64,000 nt of DNA from Symsagittifera roscoffensis (Eukaryota; Xenacoelomorpha; Acoela; Convolutidae): positions 71,123,345 through 71,187,344 of the forward strand of contig NC_087065.1 of NCBI RefSeq assembly GCF_963678635.1, read 5' to 3'. A model generated the notes under the pieces. It worked only from the letters and a program-made list of their open reading frames with translations, did no database searches and had not been told where the DNA came from. Position numbers and translations under genes: made by a program. Shown here piece after piece: positions 34,750 through 45,573 of the stretch; the stretch's first letter is position 1; every line of letters starts with the position of its first letter.

Positions 34750-35414
34750 ATAACGCTTGCTAATCACAAGCTTTGAGATTTTTGTGGATATCCTCTACAG
34801 ACAATAACGAAAACTGCTTCATGTACAGACAACACTAAGCAACACCTCGATAAAATGTATTTCAATGAACATGAAAAATTGTCAAACATTATTTTAACTT
34901 TAGTGCCAAATAACAAGATGCTAATTTTAACCATCTCACGTGCATTGATTAAATAGGGGTTTTCGAAACGAATTACAATAAACTTAAGAATAAATCCGCT
35001 TGGTACAAAATTATTTAGTCTACCGATATCTTTTCTCAACGCCAAAAATTTTTTCTACTCCAGAAAAATTGTAATGTACCAGGAACTAGTACAAAATTGT
35101 TTGACTCGCCCCTCTCCCCTTGCCTAACAAACGGATGAAATAGGGCGCCTAAAAATTTGCGCTATCGACCTTTAAAGATATCAAACGAGGATTAGGTTGC
35201 ATTTCAGCTCGAAAAACTCAGCTGAATAACATGTGACCAAACATGCTCGTTTGCTAACTTTGTGTTGGTCTTGTCGTTATTGTTTCTGCCATTGATAATG
35301 GGAGGAACTTTGTATCCGGGTGTTTTAGTTTTTTTTTATTTTGTTTTCCAACCAAAATCAGGTACCACAAATAATAATTGGAGAGAGTTGGGCATATTAA
35401 AGCCGTTTCAGTCG
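34750..35414 (-). repeat. Family H repeat, distal part, reversed
   Basis: This is the reverse-strand counterpart of 10740-11340: reading the minus strand, 'ggtacctgattttg', 'aaaacacccggatacaaagt', 'acatgttattcagctgag' and 'atggttaaaattagcatc' appear in the same order. It leads directly into the duplicated block at 35415. Confidence 0.6.
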
Positions 35415-37561
35415 CGATTCGAATGATATTAAAATGTTTTCAAAAAACTGTTTCGGTATCGAGAAAAACTGAATAAAGTTTTTGATTTTTACTTCAATTT
35501 TTAGCGAATAAAGCGAGCGAACACTATTACATCAGCTTAATTATGCCTAATTTAAGCCCTTGAATCTAAAGTTTAAAGCAAGGTAGATTCGTTTTTTGAG
35601 TTTAGAGTCCTTTCAGTCATGACTCGAATGCCATTAAATATTTCCCAAAATTTTTTTCTAGTCTCGAGAAAAACCGGTTTGAAATTTCTGATTTTTGGTC
35701 TTATTTCGATCGAATAAAGACGAGCTAGCAGGCTTAAAATAGCTTAATTATGCTTAATTTTAGCTGCAAAAACTTAGTTTTAGTTGAGTTAAAGTATTTT
35801 TTGGATTTTCTTTGGCAAAAATTTGGGAAAAAACTTCAAAATTTTTAAATGAAACGCTGCAAAAAATTGAAATAATTTTCAATTTTTTTTATTTGTATAG
35901 CGATTTTTTTTTCGTTTTCCTTATCATTTTTCTACAAAAACTGTTTTCCAATTTGCCTGTTTTACTATGACTGATGAATATGCCTAAGTTGTACTTTTTC
36001 GTTCAGATCCTTTTATCACACCACGAAGAAAAAAAAAGATATTAATTAGAAAATCCTTGTTTTAGTATTTTTATGACTTTGGTCGGAACATTCTGTGCTA
36101 TTTGCACAGTAACCGGCTATCCTTGTTTTAGTTTTCATTTTTTATCGAAAAGATATTAAAAGATATAAAAATATGCGAATGAAAGAAAGAACTACAATAA
36201 CTTCAGAGTTGGAAACCTAAGAGGCTGGCGACAGCAAATACAAACCATTCTAATCGGGTTTCCTATTAATTTTAGTCATTCTGTTTTAAAAGATCTTTGT
36301 TTGATATTATAATTGTTTTTTTTTTAATGTCAATACATCTACTAACCAAGCTCATCTAACCGATATTGAACAAACGATCACAATGATATAGAACTCACAA
36401 ATAAAATAAAACACCAACTAATTAAACTGCACTATCTAGATGATAAAAAGTATAAGAAGTACATATTCTAGGGATAATCATTCTAGGGATAAACGATTCG
36501 AATGATATTAAAATGTTTTCAAAAAACTGTTTCGGTATCGAGAAAAACTGAATAAAGTTTTTGATTTTTACTTCAATTTTTAGCGAATAAAGCGAGCGAA
36601 CACTATTACATCAGCTTAATTATGCCTAATTTAAGCCCTTGAATCTAAAGTTTAAAGCAAGGTAGATTCGTTTTTTGAGTTTAGAGTCCTTTCAGTCATG
36701 ACTCGAATGCCATTAAATATTTCCCAAAATTTTTTTCTAGTCTCGAGAAAAACCGGTTTGAAATTTCTGATTTTTGGTCTTATTTCGATCGAATAAAGAC
36801 GAGCTAGCAGGCTTAAAATAGCTTAATTATGCTTAATTTTAGCTGCAAAAACTTAGTTTTAGTTGAGTTAAAGTATTTTTTGGATTTTCTTTGGCAAAAA
36901 TTTGGGAAAAAACTTCAAAATTTTTAAATGAAACGCTGCAAAAAATTGAAATAATTTTCAATTTTTTTTATTTGTATAGCGATTTTTTTTTCGTTTTCCT
37001 TATCATTTTTCTACAAAAACTGTTTTCCAATTTGCCTGTTTTACTATGACTGATGAATATGCCTAAGTTGTACTTTTTCGTTCAGATCCTTTTATCACAC
37101 CACGAAGAAAAAAAAAGATATTAATTAGAAAATCCTTGTTTTAGTATTTTTATGACTTTGGTCGGAACATTCTGTGCTATTTGCACAGTAACCGGCTATC
37201 CTTGTTTTAGTTTTCATTTTTTATCGAAAAGATATTAAAAGATATAAAAATATGCGAATGAAAGAAAGAACTACAATAACTTCAGAGTTGGAAACCTAAG
37301 AGGCTGGCGACAGCAAATACAAACCATTCTAATCGGGTTTCCTATTAATTTTAGTCATTCTGTTTTAAAAGATCTTTGTTTGATATTATAATTGTTTTTT
37401 TTTTTAATGTCAATACATCTACTAACCAAGCTCATCTAACCGATATTGAACAAACGATCACAATGATATAGAACTCACAAATAAAATAAAACACCAACTA
37501 ATTAAACTGCACTATCTAGATGATAAAAAGTATAAGAAGTACATATTCTAGGGATAATCAT
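35415..37561 (-). repeat. Near-exact 1.07-kb tandem duplication of a family H segment
   Basis: Copy A 35415-36481 and copy B 36494-37561 appear identical by eye except for one T in a T-run (offset changes from 1079 to 1080). They are separated by 12 bases (tctagggataaa) that repeat the end of the copies. Each contains the family hairpin on the reverse strand: CTGTGC-TATTT-GCACAG at 36093-36109 and the equivalent in copy B near 37172. It is either a very recent duplication or an assembly artefact. Confidence 0.85.
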
Positions 37562-38107
37562 AGAGCAGGAAAAAAGTATTTCTTTTTTCTGGTTTCTAAA
37601 AAAATCTTAAAAAAATCAAATGAATATACAGAAACTTTCATTTTTCATCTTGCGATGTTAACAGCGCATGAAGGAATTTGACAGGAGCGTTCATAACAAA
37701 CTCCAGTTTGGAGCTCTTCTTTGAAACTTTTGATGTTTTTCAGGACAAATTAAAGCAAAGCTTTATTTTTTGCTTCCTTTTTTACTCTATTATGAGCGGA
37801 AAAAGTACGAAAAAAGGCATATACTTTTTTCCATTTTCCCAGCTCACTGGTAATAGCGAACGTTTGAATCAGTATAACTTTGAATCTATGATAAAATGAA
37901 AATATAGGAACTTGCGTCCTACAAATTCCACATTCTACTAAATCGTAAATAAAATGACTAATTTATACTTTTGATACTTCAGCTTTGACTGGATATTTCA
38001 TATTTTGCGCAAGCACATCAAAACTAGATTTACAGATACAAAAAAGACAGCTACAAAATCATGTTTTCACAGTTTGAAAGTTAACATCCCTAATTTTTTC
38101 GTCTCGG
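37562..38107. other. 3' flank of the acid phosphatase gene
   Basis: A 73-codon frame on the + strand has no recognised similarity. The stretch is otherwise AT-rich and unremarkable, and ends at the phosphatase stop codon on the minus strand. Confidence 0.4.
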
Positions 38108-39439
38108 TCAGGCTGAGTTTGCGTTCAAAATGTCTTGCGACGAATAGAAGGTGATATCCAACTTCAACTTGGAAGGATCGATGACCCTCCGTTTTACATA
38201 CCAGCAGTACAGCTCGATCGACAAAAACACTCCGAAAGTTCCGAGAATGAACGCTAGGGCAAGAATCAGAAACCTGGCCACGTGACCGTTTTCATGTAAT
38301 TGGGCCAAATTTTCCAGTAAACTTATTTCACACGCTTGGTTCCAGTCCTCCAAAACAAGCTTCGAACTATTTCCAACAAAAGTTTCCCAAGGACAAAGCG
38401 ACTCCAGATTACAAAACGGCAACTCCAGAACAAAAGGCTCGTGGTCGAAAGTTTTTGTGACATTTCGATAAAGAAGCTTGACGAAATAGTTTTTATCTGC
38501 GTCCGAATATAGTTCAAACAAAAGTGCTGATGCATATGGTGGCCTCAGATAGTTAAAAACATCGAGCAGCCGAGTCAAAGCAATCAGAGTCGTGTCGTGT
38601 GCAGAGTATATTACCATTTTGTCGGCTAATTTTCTTTCGACGTTGTTCTCAATCTTGTCTTTGAACACATTTCGAATCGACTTGAACAAAGTTCCACCTA
38701 AAAGACGCTGCTGCTCTTTTGTCCTGAACAAATTATAGAACTCAAAATTAGCCGATTGTTCGAACTGTTTCATGATTTCAGGAGTCGCCCAAGATGGTAA
38801 TTTTAAATTATGCGCCTGATCGCAAACTAAATTATCATAAATGAAACTGTTATTGTCCAGTGTCAAAAAAGCGCCTGTGAATTTCGCAAGTTGCTCCAGA
38901 AACGGCCAGATAGTTTTATTGTATTCCTGGTATTCATCGCTATTGTGAAAATCTAGGTCAATCTTTTCAAATCGCGGGCAGCTCTCCATTGGGACGTCCA
39001 GAAAATGATCCTCATCAGCCGGAATTGTGTGAATTGGAACCGGCTGCCAGTTGAGGTTCGAATCCCACACCTGCCAATCTTTCGGGGCATACAGTGCAGC
39101 TAAATTCGACTGTGCCGATTCAATAGCTCTATCCACATTTGATGACAAGACGTAAGTTTCGTTTCTAAGATAATGGTAGTTCAAAAATTGAGGCATGTAC
39201 CTTTCTCTGAGGTAGGTTCCCAATGCGTAATGTTGTCGCATTCCCTCTTGGGTAAGCATGCCAGGTTTCTGAGGCCAGTAATTCAAGTAGGGATCATTCG
39301 GGTAGAACATAATCGGGGATCGATCCCCGTGACGCCAGATAATCTGAACGAACTCCAAGGTCAAGTTTTGCTCGTTTGGAACCCCGTTCAGACATTGTGT
39401 AAGTGAGGTCAATAAAATAAGTGTGATCACATTGATCAT
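38108..39439 (-). CDS. Membrane-anchored histidine acid phosphatase (lysosomal/ACP2-like)
   Basis: 443 residues in one uninterrupted frame. It hydrolyses phosphomonoesters at acid pH through a phosphohistidine intermediate. Residues 1-19 look like a signal peptide. RHGDRSP at 36-42 supplies the nucleophile His37 and phosphate-binding Arg residues. DR at 103-104 matches the second conserved Arg of the family, and HD at 281-282 is the proton-donor pair. Several N-glycosylation sites (for example NET at 93, NNS at 196) and paired cysteines fit a luminal enzyme. A membrane helix at about 389-411 is followed by a ~30-residue basic tail (start KRR), the layout of ACP2/ACP4-type phosphatases. The tail has YSSQ, which is not a good YxxPhi sorting signal. 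Only ~130 bp lie between the start and the assembly gap, so the promoter is not visible. The absence of introns is notable against the other genes here. Confidence 0.92.
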   Translation of the reverse strand: MINVITLILLTSLTQCLNGVPNEQNLTLEFVQIIWRHGDRSPIMFYPNDPYLNYWPQKPGMLTQEGMRQHYALGTYLRERYMPQFLNYHYLRNETYVLSSNVDRAIESAQSNLAALYAPKDWQVWDSNLNWQPVPIHTIPADEDHFLDVPMESCPRFEKIDLDFHNSDEYQEYNKTIWPFLEQLAKFTGAFLTLDNNSFIYDNLVCDQAHNLKLPSWATPEIMKQFEQSANFEFYNLFRTKEQQRLLGGTLFKSIRNVFKDKIENNVERKLADKMVIYSAHDTTLIALTRLLDVFNYLRPPYASALLFELYSDADKNYFVKLLYRNVTKTFDHEPFVLELPFCNLESLCPWETFVGNSSKLVLEDWNQACEISLLENLAQLHENGHVARFLILALAFILGTFGVFLSIELYCWYVKRRVIDPSKLKLDITFYSSQDILNANSA

Positions 39440-39567
39440 TTTGTGACTTCAGAATTCAATTTCTCAATCCAAGAAGAAATTCAATGAACAGGCGATGTTG
39501 ATGTAGAGTTTGGTAAAAGTGACAGGGATAAAGATATTTACAATTCAATAATTCTACTAAAACAAGA

Positions 39568-39767
39568 NNNNNNNNNNNNNNNNNNNNNNNNNNNNNNNNN
39601 NNNNNNNNNNNNNNNNNNNNNNNNNNNNNNNNNNNNNNNNNNNNNNNNNNNNNNNNNNNNNNNNNNNNNNNNNNNNNNNNNNNNNNNNNNNNNNNNNNNN
39701 NNNNNNNNNNNNNNNNNNNNNNNNNNNNNNNNNNNNNNNNNNNNNNNNNNNNNNNNNNNNNNNNNNN
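39568..39767. other. Assembly gap (200 N)
   Basis: Exactly 200 undetermined bases, the size of a conventional scaffolding placeholder, so the true distance across it is unknown. Confidence 0.99.
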
Positions 39768-40459
39768 GTCATTGCAAGAGGGCTCAACATATGCATATTT
39801 TAGTCCAATTTTAACTAAACTTCGTTTTGTTTTAAATCATAAGGATACGTTTAAATCAAAAGCTTGATTTAGGAATTATTTCATTTTCGAAAATCATTTC
39901 TTTTCTCGCTTCTGCTCGATCAAATCATCAACAAAAGTAGATGCAGATCTTTATCAGAAAACCAACAATTGTACGCCTTTATAAAGACTGCTCGAAAGTT
40001 AGTACTTTCTCTAAGGTTTAAAAACATGAGAATTAAACTCACTTTAAAGCTAACTGACTGCCTCTCAACTTTCCTCGCGTGGCATAATACACAGGAGCTA
40101 AAACCAGGCCCAAAACAGCCCCCGCCTGGAACCCCTTCAACACCACATGACTAATCAAAACTGCGTGAGGATGGGCGGGTCTGTCTTCCTTATCAAAATA
40201 GTGTATACATGAATGGAGCAGCCATATTAAAACACAAGAGATTAATCTTCGCACACAACCAAGTCAAGGGCCTTTAATCCATATAAATCAAAACTGGTCG
40301 CCCAGAAAAGAATGCGAATGCTAAACTTTTTTCACTGTAATATCTGAAAGAAAGAAACCCTCAACATAATTGAACCCCTAGATTCAAATAACTACGGTCA
40401 AACTGCAAACAATAATGCATATTTTTAATGTTTTCGCAAGTTTCTTGCACCTGTAAGTA
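39768..40459. other. Intergenic, nothing recognised
   Basis: Short frames on both strands near 39970-40254 overlap each other and show no recognisable domain. Confidence 0.4.
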
Positions 40460-41060
40460 ATTGTTCCGAACATTGAAAATGGGGAGGAACTTAGTAATCG
40501 GGTGCGCTTTAGTTTTTTTCCCTTTTTTTCATAGCAAAATCAGGCACCACAAATAATCAGAAAAATAATGCGTTTCTGCGATGCGCAGAGGATCTACAAG
40601 GTTATCCAGCCTGTCTAAGCAAAGTCAGTTTCTCTTATTTCCCCCACATTCCAGTCTGCTTTTTGTCGAGCGAAGCTCTTTTTTGCGACTCAAAGTCGTT
40701 TTTTTGCGTCTGGAGTTTTCATGTGGTACTACTACTGCAGCCAAAATCGGTCAGGCTTTAGTAGACCTGCTTGAGGTCAAGTGAGAGCTCGTCCTCACAC
40801 ACCATCATTGCCATGAAAAGGGGATCGATAACACGATCTGATGATCAGAAAGTGAACGCCTAACCACTATGCTAATCATCGGAGTGAGTGATATATAATA
40901 TTAAAGCCCTTTCAGTCGTGCTTTGAACGACAGTAATAAATTTTCAAAAAGTTGTCTCAGTATCGAAAAAAACAGTTTTAAAAATTTGATTTTTTGTCTT
41001 ATAAAGAAATCGAGCAGGTAATAGCTTATTTTAATAGCTTAAAATAGCTTATTTTACGCC
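40460..41060 (-). repeat. Family H repeat, reversed and interrupted
   Basis: Minus-strand family phrases appear at about 40465-40560 ('tggtgcctgattttgc', then 'gcacccgattactaagttcc') and again at about 40900-41060 ('cacgactgaaagggctttaa', then 'aaaccaagttttc'). Between them lies unrelated sequence with a tRNA-like segment, so another element probably inserted here. Confidence 0.5.
40813..40879 (-). pseudogene. tRNA-like relic
   Basis: The reverse strand reads 'ttagcatagtggttagg', a perfect A box (TRGCNNAGTGG), and about 35 bases later 'ttatcgatcccc', close to a B box. The arm between them can form CTGAT/ATCAG. The acceptor stem does not pair, so this is a pseudogene or a SINE head, not a working tRNA. 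Confidence 0.5.
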
Positions 41061-41460
41061 GTGAAAACTTGGTTTTACTCACGCCAAGGTCGATTTTTGA
41101 GTTTTTTTCTGCGTCTTCTATAAAACACTAACTTCAAAAACTCGAAAAAAAAACTGCAGAAAAAAATTGTTTTCCCCAAACAAAAATTGAATTAGTATGA
41201 TTACCAGCAAATGAAAAAACAAAAATGTAAACAAGAAAAACCGTTTCTTTTTGTTGAAAAAGTATTTAAAATTGCAAAAAAGGACACAAATCCTGGAACA
41301 AAATTACACGCACCATTAAAAACTTTACAAAGGACCTTTCAAAATGCTAAAACGAAACCGAATTTTCTACAGGACCCAAGCCGATAAAATAAGCAGACAT
41401 GAGAGTCTAAAACATTCGAACTCTTTCAGTTTCCACAAAAAAAAACAGGTCCCGAACAAA

Positions 41461-41529
41461 CGGGTCCTGGTCAGATTCGAACCATTGAACTTTGTCTTTG
41501 TAGACAGGCACCTTAGCTCTTGACCCAAA
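41461..41529 (-). pseudogene. Second tRNA-like relic
   Basis: The reverse strand contains 'agagctaaggtgcc' (A-box-like), a stem GTCT/AGAC with an ACAA loop, and 'atggttcgaatct' (B box, near perfect), in tRNA order and spacing. Stems are imperfect. Probably another SINE head. Confidence 0.45.
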
Positions 41530-41643
41530 TGCGCAAACTAACGCCTGATTTTTGATTTCATATGAACCGAAGGTAACATGATTCAAGTGATTCTGTAAAA
41601 CTAGTTGCTAGCCCGAAAAAAAGCCTATATTCCGGTCTGATAT

Positions 41644-41662
41644 CGCTTGCTAATCGCAAGCG
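41644..41662. other. Perfect 7-bp hairpin CGCTTGC/GCAAGCG
   Basis: CGCTTGC (41644-41650), loop TAATC, GCAAGCG (41656-41662). The preceding sequence 'tatattccggtctgata' recurs near 34737 with a decayed version of the same hairpin, so this looks like the end of a repeat family. Confidence 0.6.
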
Positions 41663-42269
41663 TAAAAAACAAAATTAAGACCACGAAAATAAGACAAAGA
41701 AAAACATTTCAACATTATTAAAACATATGAAAAAAAAACAGTTTAATAAATCACAGTGTTTAACTTTTTCCAAAACTTTGCAAAATAATTCAAAATCAAA
41801 TTTTTCATAAAATCACTTGAAATGTCCAGAAAAAAATTTCGAAACAAAGAAACAATTGGAGGAAAAAGGACAAAAGAAGAAAAAACCAAATAAAAATTTA
41901 CAAGGCCAAAAACGTTTCGAAAACTTAAAAATTAATTTCGAGAAAAAAGCTTAAGAAGAACAAATGAAATATACAAACAACTGCCTACTTTTGAACTGAT
42001 TCTAGGAAAAAAAGAATGGAACATCGAAAGTTGGAGCAAAAACATCGAAAAATTTAGTACAGTATTTTTTGGCTCCATAAAAATTTAGGCTTGCTAGTAC
42101 CCCTGTATATCATTTATAACGGCTATCCTTCCAAATAATAAAGTTTAAATTTGGAATCTTTTCATGTTTCTTTTAAAAGTAATTTTCGAATGTCTGCCAG
42201 CGACTTTGACTTTTATGCTTCCAAAAAAATCATTTTCAGAATTTAAACGTTCTGAAATCGGTAAATGAA
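41663..42269. other. Intergenic, nothing recognised
   Basis: Lysine/asparagine-rich chance frames only. Confidence 0.4.
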
Positions 42270-42600
42270 AGCTATTACTCGGTTGCAACACTCTTGCTAT
42301 TGCAAATTTGTTTAAGCAAAGTATTAATTGGAAGGCTAGCCAAAATATCAATACGCCCCTTGCGCCCCTTCCTGTAGGCTTCCACTTTCACGTCAGGGAA
42401 CGCGAACGTCATTAACTTATATCTTCTATCTTATTAGCATAATTTTCAATTCTCGAAACAAAAATTTTAATGGGAAAAAGCATGGAAGTGGCGACACGTG
42501 ATGAAATCGGGAAAAAGCCTAGTACCCTGTTGCAACACTCTTGCTGTTGCAAAATTTTTAAACCAAAGTAATAAATGGAAAGCTATCCAAAATATCAATT
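42270..42600. repeat. Two end fragments of the TIR/hairpin family
   Basis: Two blocks share 'gttgcaacactcttgct' followed by 'ttgcaaa' (about 42280-42310 and 42530-42560) and then 'ccaaaatatcaat'. The second is preceded by 'cctagtaccc'. They resemble the outward sequence of the TIR element ends at 34055 and 61610. Confidence 0.55.
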
Positions 42601-42649
42601 AAACACGGTTCTGAAGGCATCAATTTTCGAAGCATTTAATTCAATTATT

Positions 42650-43715
42650 ATTATATGATTCGAAATGGAGAAAGGACTATATAGGATCAATATGCAGAAA
42701 GACTTTAAAACCATAGTACACAACATTTACTATAAAATTTTAACATGATAATGAAAAAAAGATCATTTATTTGTTCGAAATCGGGCAAAACTGTACTCAC
42801 ATCACATGCAAGGAGGTCTACAACGCTAAAGAAGTGCGTTTTGTATTGGTTCTTTCCACGAGAAACATATAATTTTTCAATCCAACAAAGAAGATATACA
42901 GTGCATTCTCTCGAGGATTTTCCACCGATGAACATCAAAACATCGGAGGTCAAACTTTCCTTACACTCCAGCTCTGTCAATCTATCGCTATCTATTTTCG
43001 GTAAAGCGTTGATTTGTAACTTTTTTTCTGGGCACCATTTGATAGAGGATGAGATTAGTCACGTTAAATAACTCAGCGATTCTAATTTGAAACCGCAGTT
43101 TTAATGGAGTTCTGATTAACTTTCGAGATAATTCTCAAGAAAGTTACAAAATAAGTTCTTTTGCTGCTGTTGTCGGCTAATTACTGTCGGAATTCGGTAG
43201 AAGGTAATAGTCTGGAATCCAAACTTAATCTGTGAAACGTAAGTTTCTCGAAGCAAGCAGCAGAAAGTGTCCTATCTTAGTTTCTCAATCAATGTGCTGC
43301 ATCAGGTTCCCAATTGGTGCATGAAACATACCTCAACAAAAGGAAAGTTTGATAAAAAGTAAATTTCAAACGTTTTCGAAACTATGTGAATTATAAGGAT
43401 TTTTACGATGAACTAACCTAAATGACGATAAAACATAAATGTACGAATGTTATTTACAATATTTCGAATAAATTCACAATATTTCACATTGCCCATCACA
43501 GTTGACCTCCAAAAGCATTCCATTAGATTAAAAGTACTTTTATTATATGATTCATATCAAGGCAATCAAACTGATAAAAATGCAGAAAAACATTACAATC
43601 ATTGTACACAAAATTTACCATAAAAAATATTTATATGATAATGAAAAAATATTTTGATTTAAATTATTTCAAATCGGACAAAACGGTACTCACATCACAT
43701 GTAAGAAGGTCTATG
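42650..43715. repeat. Direct repeats either side of the left inverted-repeat arm
   Basis: The block at 42650-42830 recurs at about 43535-43715: 'ttattatatgattc', 'aatgcagaaaa', 'gtacacaa-atttac', 'gataatgaaaaaa' and 'gtactcacatcacatg'. The copies are diverged. Their reverse-strand frames (up to 91 codons) are not recognised as protein. Confidence 0.5.
42900..43330 (-). repeat. Left arm of a long inverted repeat around B-box gene 1
   Basis: Its reverse complement aligns along its whole length with about 47060-47500 on the + strand: 'gattgagaaactaaga', 'cttcgagaaactt', 'ctccattaaaactgc', 'tcaaattagaatcgc', 'ctttaccgaaaatagatag' and 'gtaaggaaagtttgac'. Matching is high but imperfect. The two arms enclose the intact B-box gene. 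Confidence 0.7.
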
Positions 43716-43896
43716 TCGGACCTGTAGTCGAGTCAAATATGGATTGTATTTTTTTCTAAAAAGCTTTACAAAAAAACACTGGCTCCATAGAAATTTAGGT
43801 TTCCCATAGGAGGAACTGTTCAACGCTTAAAATAGTTTTAAAAAAAGCTGTAATCAAAAGCTGCTGATAAATTCAGCCGAACGCTAAAGAACTGTA

Positions 43897-45573
43897 TTAC
43901 TTGTTGATTCTTTCTATGAGAAACAAATAATCTTCTTCCTCACCATCACCTATATTCAACGGTTTCAGTAGATAATTGGCGCGAAATGGCAATGAGCATT
44001 CCTTCGAACACCAATTTATTCTTGCTTCTTTTTTAATTGAGTCTTGTCGAAAGCCAAATAAGTCAAGGGCACAAAAATAAACAGATGACGCTTTTGATTC
44101 TATTGACCACGTCACAATTATCAGTTTGTTACTCTTTCCATCCATGAAAGAAGATATGCAGTCTATTCTCTCGTCGTAGCTATGCTCACACGAAGCATAA
44201 CAATCAAGACGAGATTTATAGAATGCAAGGATACATTTACCAATTCGATCAAAAAAGCAAGGGAAGCTACCAACGGTAACAAATTCATTGACAGGTCTAC
44301 TCTTAAACTGAACTCGAAAAATAACTTCCTTCTCCGAAAAAGCTTCAATTTCATGTTTTCTGGGATTCCAATAAAACCAATCAACTGAGGAGTACGTATT
44401 GCAAGGCCCAAGCACGTCAACACCTTTTGGATACATCACCTTCCTCCAAAAAGGGGTTCTACTATCCCAGCCTCCTACGTCACAAACGAAAGCCTGTTTC
44501 CCTCCTCCGTGCAACTGGCTGCAAACGACAACTAAATGGTTGTTAAAGTAATAAACATGATCGACTGAAGCAACTAAATCATCAAACTCAGTTACAATGG
44601 AAGGGGAAGTTTTCCGCTTCTGAGTGTCGTACTTTCTAATTTCGAAAGCTTGATTTGTTTGAGCAACTTCGAAACATTCGTCTGTGAAACAACCAACAAT
44701 TGAATTAAATTTTTGTTGCAGTTTCGGCTTAGCTCCTTTCGATTTAGTCTGAGATTTTGTCCCTAAGCTTGGTTCAGGATCTTTACTTTTAAGTCCAGGT
44801 AAGCTCAGCTCTTTCCTCATTTCAAATACAATTTTCTGATGCAAAGACTTGAAGCCCGCTCCAGTTTGAAACTTTTCTTTATTCATTGGATAAAGTTCAA
44901 CTTTAGATTGTGATGTACTCAAGGCTGCAGTTTTGGCTAAAACTGTCGAGATCGATGCCACCATTGATCCATTTGACTGACACAACAAACCTCTCAGATC
45001 GCTTTGGGTTTGACCAACATTTCGAACATGATCTTTTACCCAATTCTCAGTGGCTTTAAATTCTGTGAATTTAGATTTTATTTCTGCAGTCAACGTCTCT
45101 TTTACTTTGTCCAGCATTGATTCGACTTCTTTAACCAGCTGCTCCGTTTCCGTTTCGTGTACATCGACGATCTTCGAAATTTCTTTGCTTTTTTCAAGAG
45201 ATATTTTCTCATTCTTCTCCCAAACTGTCAACATTTCAAAGACTTTCGCTCGCACCTCCGAAGCCTTTTCATTTAACGGCTTGAACTCATGTTTACTATG
45301 CTTTACCAGACATTTTGCGCATGAAACTTCGTCGCAAGTGATACAATAATCCAGACAAAGTTGCCTATGCTCTGAACAAACTGCCGGTTCGAGGTTTCGA
45401 TGGTCCAGTATAGGATGCTTTTTCTTTATGTGCGGAGCAACGCAAAGGTCGCACAGAAACTTGGGATTGTTGGAGACATTGCATTGCGTACATTTATAAA
45501 GAAGCTCTGATGCGCAGGACTCTTCGCAGCTGCTACATATTTGAGTCGATTCACTACTCGAAGGAGTCCCCAT
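43897..45573 (-). CDS. B-box/coiled-coil protein without RING, copy 1 (intact)
   Basis: 558 residues in a single exon. Residues 13-58 form a first zinc site set (C13, C16, C28, C31, C41, C44, H48, H53/H58), like B-box type 1. Residues 66-95 are a B-box type 2 (C66, H69, C77, C80, C85, C88, H92, H95). A charged, heptad-like coiled coil runs from ~105 to ~170. A Lys/Pro/Ser-rich linker (~255-285) leads to a ~270-residue C-terminal region with repeated short hydrophobic strands, perhaps a beta-propeller-like fold; I do not recognise it. There is no RING finger before the B-boxes, so ubiquitin-ligase activity is not expected; a scaffold or ligand-recognition role is an inference. It is the only complete copy of a four-member tandem family on this strand. 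Confidence 0.85.
   Translation of the reverse strand: MGTPSSSESTQICSSCEESCASELLYKCTQCNVSNNPKFLCDLCVAPHIKKKHPILDHRNLEPAVCSEHRQLCLDYCITCDEVSCAKCLVKHSKHEFKPLNEKASEVRAKVFEMLTVWEKNEKISLEKSKEISKIVDVHETETEQLVKEVESMLDKVKETLTAEIKSKFTEFKATENWVKDHVRNVGQTQSDLRGLLCQSNGSMVASISTVLAKTAALSTSQSKVELYPMNKEKFQTGAGFKSLHQKIVFEMRKELSLPGLKSKDPEPSLGTKSQTKSKGAKPKLQQKFNSIVGCFTDECFEVAQTNQAFEIRKYDTQKRKTSPSIVTEFDDLVASVDHVYYFNNHLVVVCSQLHGGGKQAFVCDVGGWDSRTPFWRKVMYPKGVDVLGPCNTYSSVDWFYWNPRKHEIEAFSEKEVIFRVQFKSRPVNEFVTVGSFPCFFDRIGKCILAFYKSRLDCYASCEHSYDERIDCISSFMDGKSNKLIIVTWSIESKASSVYFCALDLFGFRQDSIKKEARINWCSKECSLPFRANYLLKPLNIGDGEEEDYLFLIERINK

Noticed and set aside
42705-42980. A 91-codon minus-strand frame as a small gene
   Set aside because: Its first part is conserved in the right inverted arm (47.4 kb), but the remainder is not, and the frame begins and ends without gene signals; kept only as a repeat-arm observation.
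45050-45349. A 99-codon Ser/Thr-rich frame opposite B-box copy 1 (also at 56436-56735)
   Set aside because: It is the exact antisense of the conserved coiled-coil coding region and is explained by the codon usage of that gene.
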